Source: Rhodanobacter sp. PCA2
GTDB lineage: Bacteria; Pseudomonadota; Gammaproteobacteria; Xanthomonadales; Rhodanobacteraceae
DNA length: 47,220 bases
Direction: 5' to 3'
NCBI RefSeq assembly: GCF_013620825.1
Contig: NZ_NJIC01000021.1
Span: 19,729 to 66,948, forward strand
Part shown: positions 1-7,249 of the stretch, piece after piece
Numbering within the stretch: position 1 is the first letter of the stretch
Layout: each line of letters starts with the position of its first letter
Notes under the pieces: generated by a model
What the model was told of the DNA's origin: nothing
Databases searched by the model: none
What the model saw: the letters and a program-made list of their open reading frames with translations, nothing else
Translations under genes and position numbers: made by a program

Positions 1-162
1 AGCAGGACCAGGCCGTCACCTTGCACGCGCAGGCGCTGACCACCGATCTCGCCCTGATCAAGGCGCCGTCGGCAGGCATGCGGTAGCCGCCGCCCAGCGC
101 CTTGATCAGGGCGAGATCGGTGGTCAGCGCCTGCGCGTGCAAGGTGACGGCCTGGTCCTGCT
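1..162. repeat. Perfect 66-bp inverted repeat (fold-back) at window edge
   Basis: Bases 1-66 are the exact reverse complement of bases 97-162, with a 30-base spacer (67-96). The match runs right up to base 1, so the full repeat may extend beyond the window. The right arm is ordinary coding sequence of the efflux lipoprotein gene, so the left arm is a mirrored copy of the end of that gene. This is the pattern of a fold-back read or misjoined contig end, although a true genomic inverted duplication is possible. Confidence 0.95.
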
Positions 163-1531
163 GCTGCAGCAACTGGGCCTGCGCGGCAAGGCCTTCGCGC
201 GCGTCGCGCACGCCGCGCTGGAGGCGCGCCTGCGCGCTGGCGACCAGCCGCTGGTCGGTGCCGATCTGGCTCTGCTGCTGCCCGCGGCTGGTGGCGAGCT
301 GTTCCGCGGCCAGCGCCTGGCTGGCGACCTCGCGCGCGGCATGGAACACGGCGGCGTTGTACTGCGCCACCGCGTCGTCGAGCTGGGCGCGGCTGATGCC
401 GTAGGCGGCCTTCAGGCGGCCGCCCTCGAAGATCGGCAGGTGCAGCGCGGGCGTGAGGCCGAACACGCGGCTGCCGGCGCTGAACACGTTGCCGAGGTCG
501 CCGGAGCTGCCGCCGCCGAACAGCGCGGAGCTGCCCTGGTTGGTGCTGGACAGCCCTGCCAGCGCGGTGATGCTGACGTCGGGGAAGAATTGCGCGCGCG
601 CCACGTCGGTCTGTTTCAGCGCCGCTTCCACCTGCCAGCGGCTGGCGGCGATGTCGGGGCGGCGGGCGATCAGGTCGAGCCTGGCATCGTCGGGCAGGGC
701 GCCGCTGGTGGTGGGCAGCGGCCGCGGCGCCAGCGGCGGCAATTGTGCGGGCGCCACGCCGAGCAGGGCGGCCAGCGCGACCTTGCGGATCTGCGCCGAG
801 CTTTCCAGCATGGTCTGCGCCTGTTCGACCGAGACCACGCGCGAGCGCGCCTCCTGCACGGTGTCGGGCAGGTCCACGCCTTGCCGCACGCGCAGTTCGG
901 CGATCGCCAGCAGGCGCCGCTGCACGGCCAGCGACTGCCGGGCCAGCGCCAGCCGCGCCTCGTCGGCCAGCCAGCCGAAATAGGTGTCGGCCACCGCGTT
1001 CTGTATCGTCAGCGCGGCGGCGCTGCGCTGCGCCTCGGCCGCGTGTGCCTGGTCCAGCGCGCTCTCGATCGCGGCGCGTTTCTTGCCCCACCAGTCGAAT
1101 TCGTACTGGAACTGCAGGCCCAGGTCGGCCTGGTTGTACCAGGTGAAGCCCAGCAGCTTCGGCGGCATCAGGCCGTGCTCGCTGATCCGTTGCCGGCTCA
1201 ACTGCGCGCTGCCGTTGATGCTGAGCCCGGCCTGCGCCGCGGCAAGCTTCACCGACTGCTCGGCGGTGCGCACGCGGCCCTGCGCCTGCACCAGGTCCGG
1301 CGACTGGTCCAGTGCCGTCGCCATCAGTCCGTCCAGTTGCGGATCGCCGTAGCCGCGCCACCAGTCGGCGGCCGGCCAGCCGGCGCGGGTGGGCGCGGAC
1401 AGGCCGGCCAGCGGCACGTCGTCGCGCAGGGCGGGATGCTGCACCTTCGGCGGCGCGAACGCGCAGCCGGCGAGCGCCAGCGCGACGGCAAGGGCCAGGG
1501 CCGCGCGCAGGCGGGGCGGGGCGGAGGTCAT
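1..1531 (-). CDS. NodT-type RND/MFS efflux outer-membrane lipoprotein, 3' end disrupted
   Basis: Outer-membrane channel subunit of a tripartite drug efflux pump (TolC/OprM superfamily, NodT family). The ATG at 1529-1531 opens a lipoprotein signal peptide ending in a lipobox (LALAGCAF, Cys about residue 23). Two outer-membrane efflux protein repeats follow, with the family features DWWRGYGDP, VADTYFGWLADEARL, RRPDIAASRWQVEAA and a C-terminal LIKALGGGYR. About 489 residues are read before the frame enters the mirrored repeat at bases 1-66, which supplies no stop codon; the genuine protein probably ends just after GGGYR. The gene begins 11 bases after the marR stop and is surely co-transcribed with it, as in EmrR-controlled operons. 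The inner-membrane pump and adaptor genes would lie beyond the left edge and are not visible. Confidence 0.9.
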   Translation of the reverse strand, partial: MTSAPPRLRAALALAVALALAGCAFAPPKVQHPALRDDVPLAGLSAPTRAGWPAADWWRGYGDPQLDGLMATALDQSPDLVQAQGRVRTAEQSVKLAAAQAGLSINGSAQLSRQRISEHGLMPPKLLGFTWYNQADLGLQFQYEFDWWGKKRAAIESALDQAHAAEAQRSAAALTIQNAVADTYFGWLADEARLALARQSLAVQRRLLAIAELRVRQGVDLPDTVQEARSRVVSVEQAQTMLESSAQIRKVALAALLGVAPAQLPPLAPRPLPTTSGALPDDARLDLIARRPDIAASRWQVEAALKQTDVARAQFFPDVSITALAGLSSTNQGSSALFGGGSSGDLGNVFSAGSRVFGLTPALHLPIFEGGRLKAAYGISRAQLDDAVAQYNAAVFHAAREVASQALAAEQLATSRGQQQSQIGTDQRLVASAQARLQRGVRDAREGLAAQAQLLQQQDQAVTLHAQALTTDLALIKALGGGYRMPADGALIRARSVVSACACKVTAWSC

Positions 1532-1542
1532 CGGGGACTCCT

Positions 1543-2067
1543 TCACGACGCGTCGTCCGCGTCGAGCTGGTCGAGGTTGCGGGCGAGCTTGCGCAGCAGG
1601 CGGCTGAGCTGGCGCCGGTCGGTGGCGCTGAAGCCGTCGAACATCGCCTCCACGCGGGGAAACATCGGCGGCAGCATCTTCTTCACGAAGCGGCGGCCGG
1701 CGGCGGTGATGCGCATCAGCACGCAGCGGCGGTCCCGTTCGCTGGTGCCGCGCGAGATCAGGCCGCGATGCACCAGCGCGTTGCCGATGCGGGTCATGTT
1801 GGTGCTGCCCTGGGACGCGAACTCGCACAGCTGGCCGGGCGTGGAGCTGCCGTCCGGGCGCGTGTGCAGGATCATCAAGGTGAGGAATTCGCTGTGGTTG
1901 AGCTGGTGCGGCTTGAGCTTTTCCGCCAGCCCCTCGTCCATGCGCTGACCCACCATCAGCACCAGGCGGCACAGCCTGGCCTGTTCGGCGGGCAGCTCGG
2001 GGATCACCTCGTGCATGCGCCCGATGCCCTCGTCCATCATCGCGATGCAGTCGTTCAGGCACGCCAT
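1543..2067 (-). CDS. MarR-family transcriptional regulator (EmrR/MprA-like)
   Basis: This 174-residue winged-helix protein probably represses its own efflux operon and is released by small aromatic or drug-like ligands. The MarR core is clear: a helix region with QLNHSEFLTLMILH, a recognition helix around STNMTRIGNALVHRGLI, and the wing signature SERDRRCVLMRITAAGRRF. N- and C-terminal helices would form the dimer interface. It lies directly upstream of the NodT efflux gene on the same strand. An imperfect palindrome lies 13 bases upstream of the start. The exact inducer and the emrR identity cannot be read from sequence. Confidence 0.92.
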   Translation of the reverse strand: MACLNDCIAMMDEGIGRMHEVIPELPAEQARLCRLVLMVGQRMDEGLAEKLKPHQLNHSEFLTLMILHTRPDGSSTPGQLCEFASQGSTNMTRIGNALVHRGLISRGTSERDRRCVLMRITAAGRRFVKKMLPPMFPRVEAMFDGFSATDRRQLSRLLRKLARNLDQLDADDAS

Positions 2068-2079
2068 TTCATCAGTTCA

Positions 2080-2097
2080 TATTCCATTGGTGAAATA
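2080..2097. promoter_or_regulatory. Candidate MarR operator upstream of marR
   Basis: Read on the minus strand this is TATTTCA-CCAA-TGGAATA, a 7-bp inverted repeat with one mismatch in an AT-rich patch that stands out from the GC-rich surroundings. It lies just upstream of the marR start, where MarR proteins usually bind to autorepress. This is inferred from position and symmetry only. Confidence 0.35.
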
Positions 2098-2136
2098 AAT
2101 ACTGGAGCATGCGGGCGCATCACGCAAGTGTCGCGT

Positions 2137-2919
2137 TCATTGGTCGACGGACGGATCGGGCAGGCGGAACAGCCGGCGGGTGTTCGCGGCGGTGGCGGCG
2201 GCCACCTCGCCTTCCGGCTCGCCGCGCAGCGCCGCCACGCAGCGCAGCACGCCGACGACGCGGGCCGGCTCGTTGCGCTGGCCGCGATGGTCCGCATCCG
2301 GCTGGTCGGGGGCGTCGCTTTCCAGCAGCAACTGCGCGATCGGCATCGTCGCCACGATGCGTCGCAGCCGCTGCGCCCGCTCGTAGGTCACCGGGCCGCC
2401 GATGCCGATCAGGAAACCGAGCTGCCACAGTCGGTGCGCCTGCTCCTCGCTGCCCGAGAAGCTGTGCACCACGCCGCGCACGCCCGGGTGGCGGCGCAAC
2501 GTGAGGATCACTTCCTCCAGCGCCTGCCGGGTATGCACGATCACCGGCAGGTCGAACTCGCGGGCCAGCGCCAGTTGCCGCGCGAAGCAGTCGCGTTGCC
2601 GCGCCGGATCCAGCGCCGGGTCGTGGAAATCCAGCCCGGTCTCGCCGACGGCGACGACCGGGTTCGCGGCGCACCATGCCGCCAATGCGTCGAGGTCGCC
2701 CGCCCCATGCCGCGACAGGTACAGCGGGTGCAGGCCGTAGGCCGGGAAAAGCCGGCGCGGGTGGGCGGCACACAGGTCGCGGATGCGCGGCCAACTCGCC
2801 GCGTCCACGGCCGGCACCACCAGTTGCCCGACGCCGGCGTCGGCCGCGCGCTGCAGCACCAGGGGCCGATCGGCATCGAACGCGGGGTCGTCGAGGTGAA
2901 CGTGACTGTCGGCAAGCAC
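2137..2919 (-). CDS. TatD-family metal-dependent hydrolase (YjjV-like)
   Basis: A TIM-barrel hydrolase of the TatD DNase family. The metal-binding DSHVHLDD comes at the very start, followed by GETGLDFHD, PVIVHTR, GVVHSFSG and LLLESDAPD, all TatD signatures. The frame stays open further upstream, but that extension is Pro/Arg-rich and unlike the family. The GTG at 2917-2919 places the conserved DSHVHL five residues in and gives 260 residues, the usual length. No strong ribosome binding site is visible. Homologues are 3'-5' DNases or carry undefined housekeeping roles; the substrate here is unknown. It is divergent from the glycine-zipper gene at 3114. Confidence 0.88.
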   Translation of the reverse strand: MLADSHVHLDDPAFDADRPLVLQRAADAGVGQLVVPAVDAASWPRIRDLCAAHPRRLFPAYGLHPLYLSRHGAGDLDALAAWCAANPVVAVGETGLDFHDPALDPARQRDCFARQLALAREFDLPVIVHTRQALEEVILTLRRHPGVRGVVHSFSGSEEQAHRLWQLGFLIGIGGPVTYERAQRLRRIVATMPIAQLLLESDAPDQPDADHRGQRNEPARVVGVLRCVAALRGEPEGEVAAATAANTRRLFRLPDPSVDQ

Positions 2920-3113
2920 GGGCGTAAATTGTTTCGATCTTCGGGGATTCGGGACTGGCGCAGGTGCCGGTTGAAGCAGTGTCGGTGTGAAATTTGTGTA
3001 ACGGCGATGGTCTAGGCGGTATTCAGACTCGTGAAGGTTCAATGGCTCCACCAACGGTGCGGTGCTGCCTGCCGCACCGTGCTTCGGCTGACAATCGACA
3101 GAGGAGGATGGTC

Positions 3114-3740
3114 ATGAAACGTTTGATGGTCAATGCACTCAACGTGGGGATTGCTGCAGCGCTGGCCGTCAGCGTATCGGCCTGCAACCGCAGCGCCGAC
3201 GCCGGGACCCAGGCTGCGCAGGCGGGCGTGGCGGCTACGGCGCCTGCCGCCGCGGCCCCCGCGCCGGCACCGGCGCCCGTGCAGCAGCCGGCCGGTCCGC
3301 AGTACGCCCAGGTGGTGAGCGTGACGCCGGTGCGCTCCGAAGCGGGCGCGCCGCGCCAGGTCTGCAAGGACGAGGTGGTGAATCACGCCGCGCCGCCGAA
3401 GGACCAGCACAACATCGCCGGTACCGCCATCGGCGCGGTGGCCGGTGGCCTGCTGGGCAGCATGGTCGGCGGCGGCAAGGGCAAGACCGTCGCCACGGTA
3501 GCTGGTGCGGTCGGCGGCGGCTACGCCGGCAATCGCATCGAGAACGCGCACCACAAGCCGCAGGTGACCTCGACGGTCGAGCGTCGCTGCAGCACGGTCG
3601 CCGGCCAGGCCAGCAAGATCGTCGGCTACGACGTGCAGTACGTGTACAACGGCGTAACCCGCACCACGCGCATGGATCACGATCCGGGCGATCGGGTGCA
3701 GGTCCAGGAGGGCGTCTCCGTCGTCGGTGACGCGCGTTGA
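3114..3740 (+). CDS. Glycine-zipper lipoprotein (paralogue 1)
   Basis: A 208-residue outer-membrane-type lipoprotein. The signal peptide ends in VSVSAC (Cys about 24). A low-complexity Ala/Pro linker follows, then a glycine-zipper helix pair (GTAIGAVAGGLLGSMVGGG...AGAVGGGYAGNRIE) as in the 17-kDa surface antigen/SlyB families, and a C-terminal domain with paired cysteines (QVCKDEVV, ERRCSTV). The start at 3114 is preferred to the ATG at 3108 because the Shine-Dalgarno GAGGAGG at 3101-3107 touches 3108 but is six bases from 3114. A second glycine-zipper lipoprotein follows 26 bases downstream. A role in envelope integrity is inferred. Confidence 0.88.
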   Translation: MKRLMVNALNVGIAAALAVSVSACNRSADAGTQAAQAGVAATAPAAAAPAPAPAPVQQPAGPQYAQVVSVTPVRSEAGAPRQVCKDEVVNHAAPPKDQHNIAGTAIGAVAGGLLGSMVGGGKGKTVATVAGAVGGGYAGNRIENAHHKPQVTSTVERRCSTVAGQASKIVGYDVQYVYNGVTRTTRMDHDPGDRVQVQEGVSVVGDAR

Positions 3741-3766
3741 CCATCGACATCGGAAGGAGCAGGACG

Positions 3767-4249
3767 ATGAACGGTTCGATTCGGAGAGTGGTTCCCGCCG
3801 CGGTGCTGGCTGCCGGACTCGCGCTGGGTGGATGTGCCACCGGGCCGGGCTACAACCAGGGCGGCTACTACCCGCCGCAGCAGGGTTCCGGCTACGGCGG
3901 TCGCTGCCAGAGCTGCGGCGTGGTGCAGGACGTGCAGCCGGTGTACGTCGACAACGGCGGCGGCAACGGCGGCGTGCTCGGCGCGGTGATCGGTGCGGTG
4001 GCCGGCGGCGTGCTGGGCAACACGGTCGGCAAGGGCGATGGCCGCAAGGCCGCCACCGTGGTCGGCGCGGTGGCCGGCGGCGTGGTCGGCAACCAGATCG
4101 GCAAGAACTCCGATGGCGGCGGCAACGCGTGGCGCATCGTGGTGCGGCTGGACAATGGCCAGTACGCCACGGTCACGCAGCGCGAGAATCCGAACGTCCG
4201 CAACGGCGACTACGTGCAGGTGAACAACGGGCGCGTCTATCCGAGGTGA
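3767..4249 (+). CDS. Glycine-zipper lipoprotein (paralogue 2)
   Basis: A 160-residue lipoprotein with lipobox LALGGC (Cys about 23), a Gly/Tyr/Gln-rich linker with a CQSC pair, a glycine-zipper hairpin (VIGAVAGGVLGNTVGKG then GAVAGGVVGNQIGKN) and a C-terminal segment (WRIVVRLDNGQYATV..NVRNGDYVQV) resembling the SlyB/17-kDa antigen C-terminal beta domain. An AAGGAGC ribosome binding site precedes the ATG at 3767. It forms a two-gene unit with the upstream paralogue and is followed by a clear terminator at 4297. The similarity of the zippers suggests old tandem duplication. Confidence 0.9.
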   Translation: MNGSIRRVVPAAVLAAGLALGGCATGPGYNQGGYYPPQQGSGYGGRCQSCGVVQDVQPVYVDNGGGNGGVLGAVIGAVAGGVLGNTVGKGDGRKAATVVGAVAGGVVGNQIGKNSDGGGNAWRIVVRLDNGQYATVTQRENPNVRNGDYVQVNNGRVYPR

Positions 4250-4270
4250 TTTCATCGCATCCTTGAATGG

Positions 4271-4286
4271 ACGTCTGGACGTCTGG
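4271..4286 (+). repeat. Tandem 8-bp direct repeat
   Basis: ACGTCTGG occurs twice back to back between the glycine-zipper gene stop and its terminator. No function is evident. Confidence 0.6.
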
Positions 4287-4296
4287 ATGGCCAAAC

Positions 4297-4322
4297 AAAA
4301 AGCCCTCGAAAGAGGGCTTTTT
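4297..4322. terminator. Bidirectional rho-independent terminator
   Basis: A GCCCTC-GAAA-GAGGGC hairpin flanked by five A on the left and five T on the right. It lies between the convergent glycine-zipper gene and sleB-like gene, so it can terminate both transcripts. Confidence 0.9.
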
Positions 4323-4360
4323 GCTGCCTGGCGGCGCGGCTTCGGCGGAATCGCTTCGGT

Positions 4361-4795
4361 TCAGTTCACGGCGTAGAACGTGTGGTCGCCGATCGTGATG
4401 GAGCGCTTGTTGCGCGACCACGCGGGCGTCACCGCAGCGGTGGCGAAGTGGTCCGCGCGCGGCACCAGCATGTTGCGCTGGTTCGGCGGCAGCTGCCACA
4501 CGTGGATCATGCGCCCGGCGATTTCCCAGGCCTTGTGGAACGCCTCCACGTTGCTGATCTCGAACGAGCCGGGCGTGGTGGTGGTGGCGAACTGGTGCGG
4601 CGCCATCACGACCTCGCACACCGTGTCGCCCCACTGGCCGCGTTCGCGGCGACGCATCGCCACTTCGGCGACGGCCATCTGGCCGACGGTGGTCTGGCTG
4701 CGCGCCTCCAGGTATACCGTCGTGGCCAGGCAGGCCTGGTTCGCGACGGGTTGCGGCATCAGGGTGGTCAGCCACAACAACATGGAAAGTTTCAT
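4361..4795 (-). CDS. SleB-type cell wall hydrolase
   Basis: A 144-residue exported enzyme of the Hydrolase_2 (SleB/CwlJ) family, expected to cut peptidoglycan as a lytic transglycosylase or muramidase. A signal peptide (MKLSMLLWLTTLMPQPVANQA) leads into CLATTVYLEARSQ, whose Glu is the family's catalytic residue, then GQMAVAEVAMRR, QFATTT, a tryptophan-rich middle and a C-terminal IGDHTFYAVN. The start at 4795 has GGAGG upstream at good spacing; the longer open frame upstream looks like random coding. The enzyme acts in the periplasm. It is convergent with the glycine-zipper pair. Confidence 0.85.
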   Translation of the reverse strand: MKLSMLLWLTTLMPQPVANQACLATTVYLEARSQTTVGQMAVAEVAMRRRERGQWGDTVCEVVMAPHQFATTTTPGSFEISNVEAFHKAWEIAGRMIHVWQLPPNQRNMLVPRADHFATAAVTPAWSRNKRSITIGDHTFYAVN

Positions 4796-5271
4796 TTTCG
4801 TCTGCCTCCAGCGTGCTGTACGCGCGGACGAGCGAAAAGTCCGTAGCGCCGTTGCGGTGGACGGGCGGGCAGGCCGTTCCACCTGGATTGATCGCACGGC
4901 CGAAACCGGTGGCCGGGCGAGTGGATGCCACGCAATGTGGCGTTCGAACGGCATTTGCACGTGCAGCCGATCGGGAGGTGTTGCGGAGGCGCTTGCTGAC
5001 GTCTGTGGTCGTGCAGTCCTGCAACGGATTCCGCACTCAGGCGGGATGTTCCATCCGGCGATTTCTCGCCAGGTCGCGCCGATGCGGAATCTTCCGGTTC
5101 GTCGCGTGTTTCGGCAGCCGTGTCGTGGGGCGCCGCGAATGAATGGTGGGCGGAGCCTAACGGCGGATTTTCCCCACGGCAAGTGCCGGGGTGGTTCGGT
5201 TCAACGTGCGCTCACGCAAAATCGCCGATCAAGATGAACGGATGTTCACGGAACGCGACGATGCGCGCGTT
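4796..5271. other. 476-bp stretch without a supported gene
   Basis: Open frames cross this region, but their translations are Arg/Ala/Cys-rich with no domain, signal peptide or ribosome binding site. It contains the upstream region of the sleB-like gene and the downstream flank of the ygfZ-like gene. No repeat or terminator was seen. Confidence 0.6.
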
Positions 5272-6075
5272 TCAATTTTCCCAGCGATGCCGGATGGACA
5301 ACGCGAGGTCGTCGTCGAGTTGCAGCAACGTGTTCTCCGTCGACGTCGATGCGATGTCGTCGTCCAGTACCGCGAGTGCGTCGATGCGGTTGTCGTCTTC
5401 GATCGCGTCGAGCAGCGTGCCGACTTCGTTGCCGTCGCGCCGCAGGATGTCGCCCGGCGTCGCGCTGCGCGTCAATCGCACGTTGCACAGGTGACGTTTG
5501 TGACTGCCGCGCCAGTGCATGCGCGCGACGATTTCCTGACCCGGATAGCAGCCCTTGTCGATCGCGACGGCGTGCAGGCGGTGCAGCGACAGCGCCGGCG
5601 GCAACAGCGCATCGAGTGCGGAGTCGGGCAGCCACGGCCAGCCGAGTTGCAATTGCATCCGGCGCCACGCGTCGTCGCGTTCGCCGTCGACCGCGAGGCG
5701 CAGCGCGTGCGTGCCGCAGCCGAACACGATGCCGCCGTTCTCGTCGTGCAGCGCATGCAGCGGCAACGCGGCGGCAGTGGCCGCTGCGCGCCACGGCGAA
5801 GCCTGCAACACCAGTCGACTGCGGAACACGTATCGGCGCAACGCATCGCCGAGCGTCGCCGCGTTGCCGCCACGCAGCAGCAGCAGCAGGCGTTGCTCGT
5901 CGAGTCGCGCCAGATGGAACAGCGCGCGCACGCGGCCCTGCGGGCTCAGCCATGCGCCGAATTGCCACATGCCGACCGGCAACGACTGCACGTTGCTGCT
6001 GAATTGCGCCTGGGCGAAGGCGAGCGCATCGGGGCCTTCGATCAGCAGGGTTTCGACGTCGGCGGTGGGCGACAT
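5272..6075 (-). CDS. ygfZ: YgfZ/GcvT-like folate-binding protein
   Basis: A 267-residue member of the YgfZ (COG0354) branch of the GcvT fold, which supports tetrahydrofolate-dependent maturation of Fe-S proteins and tRNA modification in E. coli. The diagnostic motif KGCYPGQE (Cys about 176) is present, followed by ARMHWRG and the C-terminal barrel (ATPGDILRRDGNEVGTLL). The ATG at 6073-6075 has a GAGG seven bases upstream. It is divergent from the succinate dehydrogenase operon, whose SdhB is an Fe-S protein, but a functional link is only inferred. It is shorter than E. coli YgfZ (about 326 residues), as in many xanthomonads. Confidence 0.87.
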   Translation of the reverse strand: MSPTADVETLLIEGPDALAFAQAQFSSNVQSLPVGMWQFGAWLSPQGRVRALFHLARLDEQRLLLLLRGGNAATLGDALRRYVFRSRLVLQASPWRAAATAAALPLHALHDENGGIVFGCGTHALRLAVDGERDDAWRRMQLQLGWPWLPDSALDALLPPALSLHRLHAVAIDKGCYPGQEIVARMHWRGSHKRHLCNVRLTRSATPGDILRRDGNEVGTLLDAIEDDNRIDALAVLDDDIASTSTENTLLQLDDDLALSIRHRWEN

Positions 6076-6207
6076 GGACAGGCCTCGATATGGGTGACGG
6101 CGGCGCAACGCAAGTCGTCCCGGCGAAGCGCAGGCGGCGCTCTCGACGTTAGTCAAGGTTGTGCGGCATTGCGGCAAGTATTACCCTTCGGCGGCTTGTA
6201 TACGACC

Positions 6208-6372
6208 ATGTCCGAAACTTCCGACCCGACCGAATCCAGGCCAGTCCCCGCTCCGGCGAAACCGGCGGCGGAGCCTGCACGACCTGCGGGGGAGCGGGCG
6301 GCGGAGCGACCGGCACCCGATCCCACTCGCTATGGCGACTGGGAAAAAAACGGGCGCTGCATCGACTTCTGA
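6208..6372 (+). CDS. DUF1674 / SdhAF4-like succinate dehydrogenase assembly factor
   Basis: A 54-residue protein: a Pro/Ala/Glu-rich, probably disordered first 40 residues, then the DUF1674 signature RYGDWEKNGRCIDF at the extreme C-terminus. That C-terminal box defines the SDHAF4/Sdh8 family, which binds the free flavinylated flavoprotein SdhA and helps it join the complex. The position 84 bases upstream of sdhC supports this role. It was recognised by its C-terminus; the long open frame upstream of 6208 does not look coding. The ribosome binding site is weak. Confidence 0.85.
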   Translation: MSETSDPTESRPVPAPAKPAAEPARPAGERAAERPAPDPTRYGDWEKNGRCIDF

Positions 6373-6456
6373 AGCGTCGTGGGGCGGCATCCGTCGTCGT
6401 GCGCGTGCGGTTTCGGCTTGGCAGACAGTTCCAGCGATTCCACCAGGATAGCCGCC

Positions 6457-6852
6457 ATGGCAGACACGCGACGACCGCTCTCACCGCACATCCAGATCTA
6501 CAAGTGGCAAGTGCAGATGGTGACTTCCATCCTGCATCGCGCCACCGGCGTCGCGCTCGCCGTGGGCACGCTGCTCGTGGTCTGGGGCCTGCTCTCGCTG
6601 GCCACGGGCGAGGCCGCATTCAACCAGTACAAGACCTGCGTGGGCAGCCCGCCGGGCATGGTGCTGCTGGTCGGCTGGAGCTGGGCGCTGTTCTATCACC
6701 TGTGCAACGGCATCCGTCACCTGATCCAGGACGCCGGCGCCGGTTACGCCATTCCGCAGTTCGTGCGTTCGAGCTGGCTGTCGGTGATCGGCAGCGTGGT
6801 GCTGGTGGTGCTGGTCTGGGCCTGCGTGCTGACCTGCGGAGGTGCCGCATGA
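6457..6852 (+). CDS. sdhC: Succinate dehydrogenase cytochrome b556 subunit
   Basis: Membrane anchor of complex II. The 131 residues include [23 protein letters not shown] (family signature with SPH and a helix-1 Ser/Arg), three transmembrane helices (about 30-52, 68-90, 104-126) and the heme-ligand helix region [13 protein letters not shown]. The start follows the SD-poor sequence GGATAGCCGCC. The stop overlaps the sdhD start as ATGA, which implies translational coupling. Confidence 0.95.
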   Translation: MADTRRPLSPHIQIYKWQVQMVTSILHRATGVALAVGTLLVVWGLLSLATGEAAFNQYKTCVGSPPGMVLLVGWSWALFYHLCNGIRHLIQDAGAGYAIPQFVRSSWLSVIGSVVLVVLVWACVLTCGGAA

Positions 6853-7244
6853 GCACGAACGCGAACGACCTGCGCAATCCCCTGAAGCGCGCGCGCGGCC
6901 TCGGCTCGGCGCAATCCGGTGCGACCCACTGGTGGCGGCAGCGCGTCACCGCCGCCGCGCTGGTGCTGCTGGGCCTGTGGTTCGTGGCCCTGGTGCTGTC
7001 GCTGTTGCACGCCGACTACGCCACGGCGAAGGCCGCGGTGGCGAAACCGTGGAACGCGCTGCTGCTGATCCTGTTCGTGGTCACCGCGTTCTGGCACGCC
7101 GTGCTGGGCCTGCAGGTGGTGATCGAAGACTACGTGCACACCCGCTGGAAGGAAGTGGCCTTGCTGGTGGCGATCAAGTTCCTCGCGGTGCTGTGCGCGC
7201 TCGCGGGCGTGCTGTCCGTTCTGCGCATCGCACTGGGAGCCTGA
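6849..7244 (+). CDS. sdhD: Succinate dehydrogenase hydrophobic membrane anchor subunit
   Basis: The second complex II anchor, 131 residues with three helices (about 32-52, 64-88, 99-125). The N-terminal [14 protein letters not shown] is the family start motif near the quinone site, and [17 protein letters not shown] carries the conserved His and the DY pair. The start overlaps the sdhC stop by four bases, and sdhA follows five bases after the stop. Confidence 0.95.
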   Translation: MSTNANDLRNPLKRARGLGSAQSGATHWWRQRVTAAALVLLGLWFVALVLSLLHADYATAKAAVAKPWNALLLILFVVTAFWHAVLGLQVVIEDYVHTRWKEVALLVAIKFLAVLCALAGVLSVLRIALGA

Positions 7245-7249
7245 GGCCG

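Noticed and set aside
137-1948. 603-codon plus-strand frame across the efflux and marR genes
   Set aside because: It is antisense to two well-supported genes and has no domain or ribosome binding site.
2994-3113. Upstream extension of the first glycine-zipper gene to a TTG at 2994
   Set aside because: It would bury the signal peptide behind 40 residues. The Shine-Dalgarno at 3101-3107 clearly serves the ATG at 3114.
4813-5142. 109-codon frame in the gap between the sleB-like and ygfZ-like genes
   Set aside because: Arg/Cys-rich translation with no ribosome binding site, signal peptide or domain.
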